NCBI GenBank assembly: GCA_964017145.1
Contig: OZ024844.1
Coordinates: 992,001-1,056,000, forward strand
DNA: 64,000 bases
Reading direction: 5' to 3'
DNA from: Agrocybe praecox
Lineage: Eukaryota > Basidiomycota > Agaricomycetes > Agaricales > Agrocybaceae
Numbering within the stretch: the first letter of the stretch is position 1; each line of letters opens with the position of its first letter. The notes under the pieces are model-generated. The model did no database searches. It had not been told where the DNA came from and was given only the letters and a program-made list of their open reading frames with translations. Shown here one piece after another: positions 12,385-24,871 of the stretch. The translations under genes and the position numbers were made by a program.

Positions 12385-12807
12385 GAGACAGTTTAGTTCT
12401 TGATATCGTTAGGGTATGACTTCAAAAGAGGGTCGACAGTAAGTAGTAACTGCGGTCACTGACAGTGGCCGAGGTTACGTTTGAACTTCGCTGCACTCGG
12501 TTTATTTGTTCATGTTTGCCTCTATGTTACCCGTTCGCTCCGAGGACCGAGAAAACTCCTTTTCACCAACTTTGACTTTGCTCCTCCCGTTATTTCTCGA
12601 AATACATGATTTATTCAAGAGCAATGAAACCCATCATGAACAATACTCTGTCAGCAGTTCACCTATTTTTCTAATTTTACTCGACGAGAAGGTTCCGAAA
12701 GATAGACTCATTTGCTTCCTCGAAAGCTTAAACTGGAGCTTGTGCATCAAATTTCTTACTGCTTGAATCTCTTTTAGCTTCATCTTTCTTTTTTCGTCGC
12801 TCAGACC
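12385..12807. promoter_or_regulatory. Divergent promoter region, V-ATPase a / DUF7918-like gene
   Basis: Intergenic interval between two genes transcribed outward. A CT-rich run ending TCGCTCAG lies a few bases before the ATG at 12808. No coding signal was recognised. Confidence 0.45.
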
Positions 12808-14534
12808 ATGCCTCGTACTCTGAGATATGGAGGCCTCGAGACATGGCTTGAGGATACTCAAGGGAGATCAATCCCACTTTACAAGAGCATGACCATCGAT
12901 GAGGGACTCCATAGGATCTCGGGCAGCGCCCACCTGGAACCAAAGACGGTCAGCAACCTCTCGTTCAACTCCTTCTTTTCTTAAAAAAAAGTGTGTTTCT
13001 AGTCTTTTACTCTTCACTGGCGCAGAGAAACAGGCCTTGAACCCATATCTGCTCTATGTCAAGTCTTCCTCCAAAATGGCTACTTTCTGGTAGATAGCAA
13101 TGAATTCTGCGCAGCAACGAATGTGATGGATGAAAATAGAAGGGTGACGCAAAGCAGGTCAACACACTCCTACATGAATCCGCCTTACAAAAGACATGGT
13201 TGCCTCAAGGCTGGAAGGGCCTGTGATTTTTCCGCCAAGTATCCCGGACCTTTCTCTAGTATGTTTCATCAGTTCTTCTTTTGCTCTCACTTTTATAATT
13301 GTTTGGAAGTGCCGTTATCAGGGCCTTGCAAATTGAGACTCGAAATAAGAAGATTAAATGGAGAAACTTGTCTTTTGCAATGGATTGCAGGGAGTGTACC
13401 CGCCACTGTTGCTAATTTGGATCAGCTGGACATAGTGGATGATTCGAAGGAAGGTTTCTTGCCCTATGCAGAATTCATCATCGAGATACCAGATTTTACA
13501 TCTCCTCAAGGGCAATACAAAATAGGAACAAGTCACTTGAAGAGAAATTCTTCAGCCGCTAAAGAAACCATCGCATCTGGAAGTCAACCACGTAAGTAAA
13601 TACACGTTCACATAGATATCGTCTTGCCCATTGATGAATAATAAACTGTATGCCAACAGAGATGACCTTGCGGTCTCGGAGACGAGAGGGCGGTACACCA
13701 AGTGTAAGATCGTCGCAGAATGTTGTACAACATACGCCGAATGGCCTGGCAAATGCACACGAGAACAACAGTCAGCTACCCGATACTGCGGCCTCGCCTA
13801 CACTAGATAATGGCACGGTAATTCACCGCCCTCGAAAAACTCCCGGAATTGAGAAGGTTATTTCCTCGGACCAACCACATCGGAGTCAAACTCATGTAGA
13901 AAGGTGGATCGCAACTACAAGCCTAGTCGCATCGCCAGAAATTATCGATGTAGACCGACTTAAATCTGAGGAGGATGAAATAAAAGAAGGTTTATACATT
14001 CCAACTTTCGGTAGACCATCCCACTGGGCCACTGCTGAATATACATTCGTACAATATCCAGAAACCAAATCAATCGTTATATTTGCAGCAGGAATTGCAG
14101 AGAGCTCATCAGATATAGGAAAGAGGAAAGCCCGAGATTGGGATGAAGAAAAAGAGGTAATGTGATATTTCGGATGCTTCTATCTTGAGGCCTCGCATTA
14201 CTTATATGCTGGATTTTTGTTGTCGTTAGAGCATTGAAGCTGGTGATTTGAAGTCAGAGACCGCAGATGACATCAAGTTATTGGGATCGAGCATTGAACT
14301 GGCGGTAGGGCATGTTTTTCTTTGCTTAATATTTCGATGATTCTAGTTTTGTCTCTTTCAAACCAGAAAAGCTACAAGGCTATAGACAAGCTCGAGAAAG
14401 AACTAACCAAGAAATTAGAAGAAAAGATTAAGGTATAGTCGGCTTCACTCATGAAGAGTATCTTTGTTTAAAAGATTTTCTAGATGAAGAAGAAAAGTAT
14501 TAAGCAGCTGCAACGTCTTCTTGATGCAGATTGA
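12808..14534 (+). CDS. DUF7918-like hypothetical protein with C-terminal coiled coil
   Basis: Function unknown. Exon 1 gives a start such as RYGGLETWLEDTQGRSIPLY. A 54-nt intron (12949-13002, donor GTCAGC) joins it to SFTLHWRRETGLEPISALC and QVFLQNGYFLVDS. The pattern 'xxxWI-D--G--LPxY ... SF-LHW ... LC-VFL-G' resembles the basidiomycete DUF7918 family, which is expanded in mushrooms and lacks a known function. A second half, after introns near 13260 and 13595, is Ser/Thr-rich (MTLRSRRREGG). Three last short exons give a charged coiled-coil tail (KLEKELTKKLEEKIK; MKKKSIKQLQRLLDAD-stop). The DUF7918 match is from memory of the family pattern and should be treated as tentative; that a spliced gene exists is better supported. 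Confidence 0.6.
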
Positions 14535-14713
14535 TGTAGCGCAACGTGCTCGTACCTTATGAGCTTAGACCGGTAGTACCTATGTATATACTCTAAATAC
14601 TGAGCGACACTCTTGGTAGCCACAACGGCCTTGTCAGATTTTCTTGCAATGTGCTTCATTCGTAATACAAACTAGTAGCCATTAAACGAAGGAATAGTAC
14701 AAAATAAAAATTC

Positions 14714-16818
14714 TCAGTAACGCCCGCCCCTCCTAGGCCCATAACGTCCGCCACGGTTATACCCACCGCCACCACCGCCACCACCACCACCGCGCCCCCA
14801 GTCATCGTTATTATACCCACCGCCACCACCCCCAGAATGGTATTCACGATCCCTGCCAAACTCATCTTTCTCACCACTTCTATACATGTCCTGGGGTGCA
14901 CCGGAAGGCGGATACCCGTTGTGCATTGGTTTCATGTCGGCCGGAGGACCAGCAGGACCAGGGAGACCGCCAAGTCCAGGTATACTTCCCATTCCTCCAC
15001 CACCTCCAAAGCCAGGTATAGAGTCTTCCCCATCGTAACCTCCCCCTCCCCTTGAGGTGGACTCCATAGAAGGACCCCCGTCTTCTTCTTTACCCCACCA
15101 TGGAACCCCACCACCTCCGCCCTGTCCAAATCCTGGCACCATAGCCTCGTCATCGTCATCCTGCCCACCCATATCTTCTGGTGGTTTCTCGCCTCCGCCC
15201 GAGAATACCGAGGTCGCGTCTCCTGGTCTTTCGCGACTCCAGAATCGCGTAGTGTGGTCATTAGAGGCGCTAACAAGAATATGTCCGAACGGATGGTAAG
15301 CAAGAGACCACACATTAGAGTCATGAGCTTGCGATAGTGTTGCTCGTGGAGGAGAAACAGCTTGCGAAAATGTATTTTCTTCTGGGGTTGAAAGGTCCCA
15401 ATGAAGTATTGCACCTTCTGATCCACCTGAAACCAACAGAGGATGTACAGGATGCCATGCAACAGCTAGGATGTGTGAATAAGTAAGGTATGAATATTTC
15501 AATGTCATTGAAAAATTAAGACGTACAACAAACTTCCTTCTTATGTCCTTTGAGCATACGGAATTCCTTCATAGCTCTGATATCGAACACGCGAACGGTC
15601 TGATCTCGGGAAGCACTGGCCACTAGATTGCCATTGGGTGACCATGCCAAGGCTTGAATTGTATTTTTATGCTGATGACTAGAGACAAATTTAGGGAGTC
15701 GGAAAGAAAATGGTAGCAGAAGCAAACATACAGCGTTGACAGCACTGTTCCCGTCCGAGGGTCCCAAAATTTGATTTGGTTATCTTTGCTACCGGACACT
15801 AGCAATCCTTTTGTCGGGTGCCATTCAACGCATTTCACATCCCATCCGTGTCCTTAGAATAAGCTCAAGCGGAAGGAATACTTGTCGAAAGAGAAATCAT
15901 ACCGGTCAATATACTCTCTACCCGACTTTCTGCAAAAGACCATATCCGTACACTGGAGTCATCACTGGCTGTGGCAAACCGGCGGTCGTCTGGACTGAAA
16001 CTGATACCTCGAATAGCATCTCGTGATGAGGATCCTTGCCAAGCGGTTAAATTGTTCATGTTGGGTTCGAAATATTTGATGATTCCGGTTTTGTCTGAAG
16101 AAACCAGATATGCACCTGAATGCGTGAACTTCATAGCACATATCGCTGTGTCGTGGGCTTGGAGAATCGTTTCGAAGTTGAATGTAAGGCCATTCCATAG
16201 TGTGAATTCTCCACTTGTAGATCCAGTAAGCACGCGGCGCGATTCAGGCGTCCACTAAGAGCCAAATTAGCGGCTATAGGTGAAGAGGAATAAGGCTCTT
16301 ACTGTTACAACGTTGACGGGACATCGAATCTTGTTAGTGGACGTGTGAACAAATTTGGTGCATAACGAAGTAGATGGATTATCTGGATATGCCTTCGGAG
16401 GTAGGAGCTAATGACCGGTTATTAGTACGAAATCGCTATGTAGTCTTGTATGCTCACATTGATGACAAACGGAGGGCTTGGCCTCATGTGAGGTACATAT
16501 AAAGGATTAGGACGCTGTTTGCGAAGCTAGGAGGAGTCAGAATGTGATATTAAACGTTCAGCGGTACTGCAAGCATACCAGTGCCCATCGTCCTATCCCT
16601 CCATTGTAATCCACCGTCCGCCTAGGTCTTGTCTTTTTGATGATTTTGCCGTCAATCATTTGTCTTTGGTTGGCCAGTTCTTGCTCCAGAAGCTTTCCCT
16701 CATCTTGCGGTGGTGGTTGAGGTTCCGAAAGATATTTTTTCGGTTTCCATTCAAGGTGAGATGTAGGCGTCGGTCGGGGGATAACAGTGGCGGGTAGTAG
16801 TACAGGAAGACCTGACAT
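14714..16818 (-). CDS. PFS2: Polyadenylation factor subunit Pfs2 / WDR33-like WD40 protein
   Basis: WD40 scaffold of the nuclear cleavage and polyadenylation factor, which helps recognise the poly(A) signal and holds subunits together. The N-terminus carries the family signature around the basic segment [17 protein letters not shown], followed by seven WD-type blades, e.g. [69 protein letters not shown] and [13 protein letters not shown]. The last 150 or so residues are glycine-rich and low in complexity, ending [16 protein letters not shown], more like the long tail of animal WDR33 than the short yeast Pfs2. Several introns of about 50-60 nt are inferred. It is divergent from the HDAC gene on the far side and convergent with the DUF7918-like gene. 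Confidence 0.93.
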
Positions 16819-17312
16819 AATGCTTTAAGGAGTCCTCTTCGTTTGAGAATTAAAATTTGTTTATGGCTTTATCATGAGTTTAACAGTTGCAATTATACAC
16901 CGATAGCCCTTCGTCCGTTTGGATGTCGTCGCGTTTAGTTACAATACAAGGTGTCGTTGTCGGAAAACCGCTCGGGCCGGAGAACAGGATTTGTGGGAAA
17001 ACATGGCTGATGGATTTATTTGTCAGCATCTGCACAAGCGCGCTCCTCGCGTTAATTCGAGTCCGCACAACTTACTTTCACTTGCCTTTTTACCCAAACC
17101 CTGGCTGTCTACTCACTCCATTTTTTGAATGAGCTAGCTTGATAAATCTAGAGGGCTCAAGTTAACTGGTTCGCCGTATATAATACATATAACACAAACG
17201 CATTCCAAAGTCATCAATCCCTCAGAGCTTAGTGGCTTTTGACAATTACGATCTATCTCTCCAAACCTCGACAACAAACATTCGTTTCGACGCGTAACGC
17301 ATAAATACAAAG
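16819..17312. promoter_or_regulatory. Divergent promoter region, PFS2 / HDAC
   Basis: A 494-bp interval between two outward-facing chromatin and RNA-processing genes. Short open frames on both strands overlap each other and lack motifs. No other feature was recognised. Confidence 0.45.
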
Positions 17313-19261
17313 ATGGTACGAGCCTCTCAAGCGACGACTTTCTCCAGCGCGTCATATTTCTATGATCGAGGGAGTCATGGAACTGCTCAACCTATCACGG
17401 AACGCATCAACGTAAGTTAAGACTATTTGAGAAACGTCAACAAAACTAATGTATTCTCGCAGCCACATTCACGACCTATAGTTTCATACTATTTCCCTAA
17501 GAGCGTAGGAGCACAACATTACGGGGTAGGACAATGCAAATCGTAATCATTGATGTCAACTTACTATCGAACAGGAAAGGCACCCCATGAAACCCCATCG
17601 CCTTACTCTGACTAACGCCCTCGTCTTTGGATACGGCCTGGATAAACAAATACACAATATCTACGATCCCAGACCTGCCACACAAGAAGAACTCGAGAAC
17701 TATCATGATCATGATTATATCGATTTTCTTTCCAGGTAAGTTAAGTGCTCAGCTTTCCGACTCTTAAGTCTGATCAGATGTTTTGTTCTCTAGAGTCTCA
17801 CCGCAAAATCAAAACTCGATGAGGCAGATGATTGATAACTTCAACTGCGTCGAAGATTGTCCCATCTTTGCTGATATGTATGACTTTTGCCGTGCGTATG
17901 CAGGAGGTTCTCTTGCTGGTGCACGCAAGCTCTGCGCTGGGACCACCGACATTGCGATCAACTGGTCTGGCGGGTTACACCACGCAAAAAGAGGGGAAGC
18001 AAGTGGATTTTGTTATGTGAATGACATCGTTTTGGCCATTCTTGAGCTTTTAAGGTGAGTGGGTGGCTCAATATCATACCACACGACACTTTCGATACAT
18101 GATCTATGTTGCTGATGTGATTTAAGATACCATCCTCGTGTTTTGTACATTGATATCGACATCCATCATGGCGATGGAGTTGAACTTGCGTTCTATCAAT
18201 CAAACCGCGTCATGACCGTATCCTTCCACAAATACACCGGAGACTTCTTCCCTGGGACAGGGAAATTAGACGACAACGGAAGTGGCTCCGGAAAACACTT
18301 CTGTTTAAACGTCCCCCTTCTGGATGGGATAGACGATGACATGTATCTGACCATTTTTAAAACAGTAATCGAAGACACTGTAACGGCCTTCCGACCGTCT
18401 GCAATTGTATTGCAATGTGGCGCTGACTCCCTCGGATGTGATCGTCTCGGTGCTTTCAATCTTTCAATTGCTGCTCACGGAGAATGCGTGAATTTTGTGA
18501 GGAAATTCAATGTCCCTCTTCTCGTTGTTGGAGGTGGTGGATATACAATCAAGAACGTCAGCCGATGCTGGACATACGAGACCTCCGTACTTGTAGGTGC
18601 AGAAATCTCGGATGAACTCCCCGCTACTGTTTATGACGCGTTCTTCGCCGACTCGCACTGGAAGTTGCATCCTCCGCTAACCGGAAAGGTCGATAACCAG
18701 AATACGGCTGCGTCTCTGCAACGCATCACCATAAGCATACGAAATAAACTTCGCTATCTTCAAGGTGCTCCAAGTGTAGCCATGCAAGAAATACCCCCGG
18801 ACCTCCAAGGCTTGCTTACTGATGAGAACCGGACTGCTGAAGAGAAGGATGAGGAGAGGGGCACTGGACAAGCCGGAGAGAGACGCCTTGGTCGCTCGGT
18901 TGCACGTAATGAGTTTTATGATGGAGATAACGACAACGATCAAGATGTACCATCAACTCCAGGACGAGGGCGTGGTGCGACAAGTGGACGCAGAGCAAGG
19001 GGTGGACGACGCGGTCGTGGCCGTGGAAGAGGAAGAGGGTCTGCGAGTGTACCATCCACCCCTGTGGCATCGACCAGCAATGATGCAGATGATGCCACAG
19101 AAGCTCCAGCTCCAGCGAAGAGGGGTCGCGGGAGAGGAAGAGGTAGAGGTCGCGGCCGCGGCCGTGGCGCTGCAGACAAGGGCAAAGACAAAGACAAAGA
19201 TAAGGATACGACAAGTACTTCAGACGCGACCACTCCGATGGAGGTCGATGTCGATATTTAA
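17313..19261 (+). CDS. HOS2: Class I histone deacetylase, Hos2/HDAC3-like, with RG-rich tail
   Basis: Zinc-dependent lysine deacetylase acting on histone tails within a nuclear complex. Five exons splice to about 572 residues. The catalytic domain contains [43 protein letters not shown], the metal-binding [10 protein letters not shown] and DSLGCDRLG, and [34 protein letters not shown] and the CPIF segment ([12 protein letters not shown]) favour the Hos2/HDAC3 branch over Rpd3. After about residue 426 comes an unusual tail: acidic stretch, then dense Arg-Gly repeats (about residues 473-539), then KDKDKDKD and an acidic end. Yeast Hos2 lacks such a tail. Catalytic residues appear intact. The ATG at 17313 is followed at once by the conserved start of the family. 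Confidence 0.95.
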
Positions 19262-19385
19262 AATATTTATACACAAGTAGAATTTGTATTTAATGCAGTG
19301 AATTGTACAATTATTAGTAGCTCATGTTTGCTACCGGCCCAACCCTTGTCTATCTATCGTGTTTCTATCTAAATATATGAATACT

Positions 19386-22300
19386 TTACGGAAAGTCTTT
19401 GACTTTTTCCGGAGAAGGTTGAACGTCACCATCATTTAACGGGGGTTCTACCAACCTTTTCCCAAAGAAATATTTCTTTGGTGACGTAGCCCTACTCGAT
19501 ATTGCCGATGCTATCGAACTTATCGAAGAAGAGGGTCTGTGTGTCGCACTAGGACGCTTGCCAGACCCCTCACCATTCGAGTCCATGGTGCCCATCGGCT
19601 GATCATCGACCGCATCTTGATACATCTTTCGTCTTAATGGCGTCTGTGAAACTTCTTCTTTGTATCGTGCTATGATATTCGCCCGTTGTTCTTCTGTACT
19701 AGCCTTTACAGCCTTCCGTCCTTCAGCAATCCGAGTGAGACGTTGTCGATTATACACAGTTTTCCCAGTGTTTGTTTTCGTGAGCTTCCATGAGCCTTGG
19801 ACAGGTATGGTTATAAGACTTAGAGAAGGCTGCGAAAGCTGTCTTTTCGAACCGACAACTAGATATAATGAAAGTTGAGAACAGTCATACAATCAAGCTG
19901 GAAGAAACAGGATTTATACTGACAATTTTTTATTGAGCCTATTAAACTCTGCGAAAATCTGAGAAACAAAGATTGAAAAAGGTGGTAAATGACATACCTG
20001 TCTGGGGCTCTTGGGAGCGCCGGTAACAGGCGGGTCCTAGATAGGTCGATGAGAAATCCGATCCGACGATTGGAATAAATTTTACTGACCAACTGACGCT
20101 CTTGCTTAGGAGTACGAAGGCCTTCGTGCATAGACGTCATGGCATCCACAATGCCTGAAGTAGATGGAACTATGTGTGAGTGTGACAGTTATTAGCCAAC
20201 TGGGAGAAATGAACTTACCGTGCGCATCTCCCGGTGTATTATCTCCTCTGCAACCCGTTGATAAACTGTTCGTTCCCCCTCATTTTATAGTGACAAACTT
20301 ACTGTATAACGCTGCCAATCAAGGTGTGGTTCGTTAACGACCAGAACAGACCGTTGGCTCCTCCACCAGAACCACTCTGTTGATCAACAGTTTTTCGACG
20401 AGATTTGAAATCCTTCGGGCCTGAAAACAAGTGCCAATAAGGTTGAATACCATTTTTTGATGTGAGCGGGAAATTTCTTACGATGCAGAACCAGCGGCTT
20501 TACAGATATCAGCTTCGCATCTGCTAATGTCTGAGCTGCGAAGGCACTAAGCTTTAAGCACTATATCGCAAGGGTAAACCCAATAGTCCAAATGTTTTGT
20601 CAAGGAAGTTTGAAATACCTGTTCCGTGGACCACCAAACCGCCACACGGGTAGGGTCTAAATCACATCTCATATTCAGAAGTGGAAGATGTCTGTAAAAA
20701 CTCTCTGCGCCCTTTTTGACGCCATCCTGGATAACATGGTCAGGAAGCACTTGTTGCTACATGAGGAATATATTACCTCATCGTGTATCCTCTGGGCCAG
20801 TTCCTTAGCAGCCTTCTTTGCTTCAGGACTAGTAGCGTAGGTGATAGCTTCCTGAAGTTTCTTCGCAGTTAATTCTCTATGTGGTATGGGCTTGGGTCCA
20901 GCACCTGATTGGTAAATCATGTTTCCTGTGCAAGAAATGATAAGATGTCAGATGATTGGAAAATAAATAAAATAATAAGGGAGGGGCTTGTTACCCCAAA
21001 ATCCCTGATCTCCGAAGAAAGGAACGATTACTGTCGGGCATCCTTTAGCTAGCCCAATTGCTGTAGTACCTGCGCCGCCATGGTGTACTACGGCAGTCAC
21101 ACGACCTTTGTCAAAAAGCCAGTCATGCGGCACATTTCCAAGCATGAAAATATGTGGAGGAACAGAAACGCCCCCTAGTCCGCCCTGATAATGTATTGTT
21201 AATAAGAAATTATATTTAGAATAAATGTTCATACCCAACCAGAAGAAACTAAGGCTCTAACACCGGCCTTATTCGTTGCTTCAAAAATCATTTCTGAGGC
21301 AACCGTCAATAACCATCGGTATTGTTATGGTTGTATTATTACCTGACATAGCGGCTGGGTCATCGACCACTACGGACCCAAACCTGTTGTCCGTTGGGTC
21401 AACCTGCGTGATGAATATGAGATATCCAATTGCACGCACCCGATATACACAGGAGGCTTTCCATTCGACAAGAATTCCAGCAATTCCGGTGTTGGTTGGT
21501 AATTAGAAGCAAGGTCCAAGAAATAGAATCCAGTTACATCTAAATAACAATGAGGTTTTTTGTACGAGCTGCAATGACCTGAGGACTGACCAATATGCGT
21601 CTTCCAGTCATCGGGTTTAGGAACCAAAGCAGGGCTCATACAATATGTCCAAGGAACCTTCAGACGGTCGACATATCCGGGACCAGATCGAAGACTCAAA
21701 GGAGAAAGGCCCAGTTGATTTGATCTGAATGTGTTTATGATGTCACCGATACTAAAGTTGCTCACTGTGAGCGATATGAATCTCAAAACTGAAAGGGTGC
21801 CAAGTAAATGTACCCTTTCCATGTCAAGATATCCGCGACTGCGTAACTCAGATAATTACTAACGCCCTGAACAACGTTCGAATTGAGGATATTGACGAGT
21901 GGGTGCGGAAAGGCGGCTGTTGCAGACCTGTAAATTTGGTAAACGCCTGAATGAATGGTACTGAAGCTGCTCTAACCATGGCATAGCTACTTTTTGCATG
22001 AGGATGAAGGTAAAAATGTAATTTATTTACGAACTCACTGAAGCTCAAAAGTAGGGGAATCCCGAGGGCTTCTGCACAGTGTACATGTGCGAAAGCGGGA
22101 GGATTGGAGATAATTGCGTCTGCGGCAAACGATTTACCGGTAATGGGGCACGGTGAGTGGCAAGACTCCCAGCATCCATTAATCATTTCATTTAGCATTT
22201 TACGTTTCCTGGGAATGTCGCCGTTTGTAAGTGATTCGAATCCAGGGATTAAACCCGGGTCTAACAATGTGTCAGAGTAGACGAAAAAAAAGTAACCAAA

Positions 22301-22927
22301 GGTATTTACTTTTTACCATGTAACTCATCAGGTCTTGGGGATCTCCTCCGATGTTGTAGAACTCTAGGCCCGCATCTCCGACGAAGGAACGAAATGTTTC
22401 ATGAGTAGCAATTCGAACACGATGGCCATTTCTGGTTAATTGTTTCCCTAAAGCAACGTACGGCTGGACATCCCCTGATCGTCCATAAGGTCAGGAAGGT
22501 ATATTTAGTATTTACAGTCACGGAATTCATGGGCGCACCTCGACTTCCGACAATCATAATCACAATATTCATGTTTGGACAATCCTTCCATTCTCTTTTG
22601 TCTATGGCAAACTCTTCTATGTCTTCATGATAATTCTTTGCCTCCTTCGACAATTCTGGCATTTCATGCTTTAAATCAAAGAGTATAGATATTCGTCCAT
22701 CCGCATTGACGCTTGCAACAGAATCAAGGTTATCTCCTTGGGATACATACTCTGCATAATCTATAAGGGTATTAGATTCCCAGATTCTCCCCTGGTAATA
22801 CACTTGAGAAGGGTAACAAACACTCACTGACTGTACTAGAATAGCTATTTGACCTAGATTCTGGCACCTGCTCGTCAATTCCAGTCGCATCGGGTTGCTT
22901 GCGCAAAGGTTGAGTTGTCTCTGACAT
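19386..22927 (-). CDS. Sterol 3-beta-glucosyltransferase-like GT1 enzyme
   Basis: UDP-sugar-dependent glycosyltransferase of the sterol glucosyltransferase (Atg26/UGT80) type, predicted to glucosylate membrane sterols. The N-terminus [16 protein letters not shown] splices (GTCAGT donor) to [15 protein letters not shown]. The donor-acceptor fold begins at [13 protein letters not shown] and continues through [12 protein letters not shown] and AFPHPLVNI. The C-terminal nucleotide-sugar motif is [17 protein letters not shown], followed by [11 protein letters not shown] 13-nt exon (21977-21989) supplies part of A-M-P-W-S. A tail follows the GT domain, with [16 protein letters not shown] and a Ser-rich end ([13 protein letters not shown]). 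The GRAM and PH domains of yeast Atg26 are absent. Many introns make exact exon borders uncertain. It runs divergently from PER1 and tail-to-tail with the HDAC gene. Confidence 0.88.
21977..21989 (-). other. 13-nt micro-exon of the sterol glucosyltransferase
   Basis: The exon ending AGCTTCA (22039) and the exon starting GTCTGCAACAGCC (21929) do not join in frame. Inserting TAGCTATGCCATG, flanked by AG and GT, yields [20 protein letters not shown], the conserved family stretch. The flanking introns are 49 nt (21990-22038) and 47 nt (21930-21976). Confidence 0.78.
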
Positions 22928-23137
22928 GAAGACTATAAAAAGAAAAGACAGAAACTGGCTGGGATTTGTGTATTATTTATGAGATGCTGATTATCTCGTG
23001 GTATCCATGGGCGCTCGCATTCGACCACATTGAGCGTCCATCGAACCCGGGGTTTGAACCGGACGCTGACTCAGCATCTCCATCAATTGACGTCGTAGTC
23101 TGTACTACAAACCCACCTCCATGCTCAATGGTTTGCA
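22928..23137. promoter_or_regulatory. Short divergent promoter, glucosyltransferase / PER1
   Basis: Only 210 bp separate two outward-transcribed lipid-related genes, so promoter elements are probably shared. No specific element was identified. Confidence 0.4.
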
Positions 23138-24221
23138 ATGATGAGGGCAATTATCTCAAGTCTTCTGCTGGTGTTTACACTTTTTAGGACATCTTTTGCT
23201 TCCACCGGCGACAGAGCATCGCAGTTTATTGACTGTGTCCGTCAATGCGAGGCCCAAGCATGCAATCCTCTTCAAACCGCGACCTTGCCTTTGATACTAC
23301 AATTAACGCGATGGACGTGCACGGATGATTGCAAATATACCTGTACGCACTCTATCACACACGACGCTGCCACGCATGGAGAACCGATTCATCAATACTA
23401 CGGGAAATGGCCCTTTTGGCGGCTAGCGGGAATGCAAGAACCGGCGTCGGTGGCCTTTTCGCTGTTCAATTTATGGAGTCATCTCAGGGGAGCTGCTAAG
23501 ATTAGGAGAAGGGTTCCCGTGGATCATCCAATGAGGCCCTATTATCTCACATGGTCCTTTGTGAGTGTCAATGCCTGGGTATGGTCTTCCGTTTTCCACA
23601 CACGAGGTAAGTGTGATAACTATGTCAGCGCTTCTCATAATATGTTCTGACGATCTTGCAGACTTGCCTACTACGGAAAAGCTGGACTATTTCGCAGCGG
23701 CACTTGCTATAATGTATGCGTTGTATTACACCTCTCTCCGCGTCTTCCATTTATACCCAGCACGTGAAACTTCTCGACTTACGCTCACCTCAAAAACGGG
23801 TTCAAAGGTCCACAGGGTCCTGGCTACTGCGTGCATCCTCGCATATATTGGTCACGTCTCCTACTTGTCTCTTCTCCCTCGCTTTGATTACACATACAAC
23901 ATGGCTTTCAATCTAGGCGTCGGCTTAACTCATAATTTCCTTTGGATTGTATATGCACTTCCAGCGGGTTGGTCGATTTTCCGAAGATTCCCTGGCCGCC
24001 CAAAATCCTACCGGCCTTCCTTCGTCAATCAGGCAGCTCTGTTTGTCTTATTAACAACGCTGGCCACTGCCCTGGAATTGTTTGACTTCCCACCATGGGG
24101 CAGGGTTATCGATGCTCATGCCTTATGGCATCTTGCTACGGCCCCAATTGCCTTTTTCTGGTATGATTTCTTAGTCGCAGACTCTCTGGACATCAGCTGG
24201 AGAGAGCAAAGACTTTCTTGA
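23138..24221 (+). CDS. PER1: PER1/PGAP3 GPI-anchor lipid-remodelling phospholipase
   Basis: Member of the CREST family of membrane hydrolases, acting in the ER (fungi) or Golgi (animals) to remove an acyl chain from GPI anchors. The start MMRAIISSLLLVFTLFRT is a signal peptide. It is followed by a cysteine-rich luminal segment (DCVRQCEAQAC; WTCTDDCKYTCTH) and then PFWRLAGMQEPASVAFSLFN, typical of the family. Six or so further membrane spans follow. The conserved histidine sites are in SSVFHTRD and TEKLDYF, and in ALWHLATAPIAFFWYDF near the C-terminus. A single intron at about 23608-23660 joins H-T-R to D-L-P. The length, about 340 residues, is normal. Confidence 0.94.
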
Positions 24222-24871
24222 GTAAAGCGTACTCCTTCTGATTTGTATGTCGAGAAACAATAATATATCACATCCAATGCTAAATTCATATTGCAGGTAT
24301 TAACGCCTTTGAAGCTAGAGAGACATGCGGCATACCCTGGGGATAAAACGTACACTTTCACCCTACCCGTGGTTCCTCCTTAAAAGGTGACGGATGACGA
24401 CAAGTCGGACCAGGCTAGATGATTTTCATAGGACGCGTTGCGAAATTCTTGCGACCCACATATCCCTGTTTTAATCCGGAAATCTTCTTCAAACCCACAG
24501 GAAATCTTCTCTGTTACTACAAAGATAGACACAGCACAGACCCACCTGCTAGTATTCTTCCATTTCATCTAAGGATACTTTGCTTTATACTATCTATGGC
24601 TTTCCATCTATTCGCCCCCGGTAGTCAACACCTCAAGTGATCATTTTATCCGTTACAACCTACCTCTATGTTTGTCATTATACCATAATACGACCTCGTT
24701 TCAATATCATCGCAGGATTGTGTCGCGAAATTCTCCCGAGTTTCGTTCGCCCGTGGCTTCTTTTTTCTCCCTCGCTTATGTCGGAGAAGGTCTGTTTGGA
24801 TATGAGCCCTTTTTACTTGACTATATAGTAAACGTTGGATCTTTCTTTCTTTTCCCTGCTGCAACCTTACG
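24222..24871. promoter_or_regulatory. Upstream region of the GH12 gene
   Basis: AT-rich interval with no supported gene; short frames on both strands overlap. The ACTATATAG at about 24820 lies some 45 bp before the GH12 start and could act as a TATA-like element. Confidence 0.35.

Noticed and set aside
13123..13599. Independent gene starting at 13123
   Set aside because: The frame continues upstream to the spliced SFTLHW exon at 13003, so it is an internal part of the 12808 gene.
22966..23080. tRNA-like segment around GGTTTGAACC
   Set aside because: No cloverleaf could be formed and no matching A-box was found.
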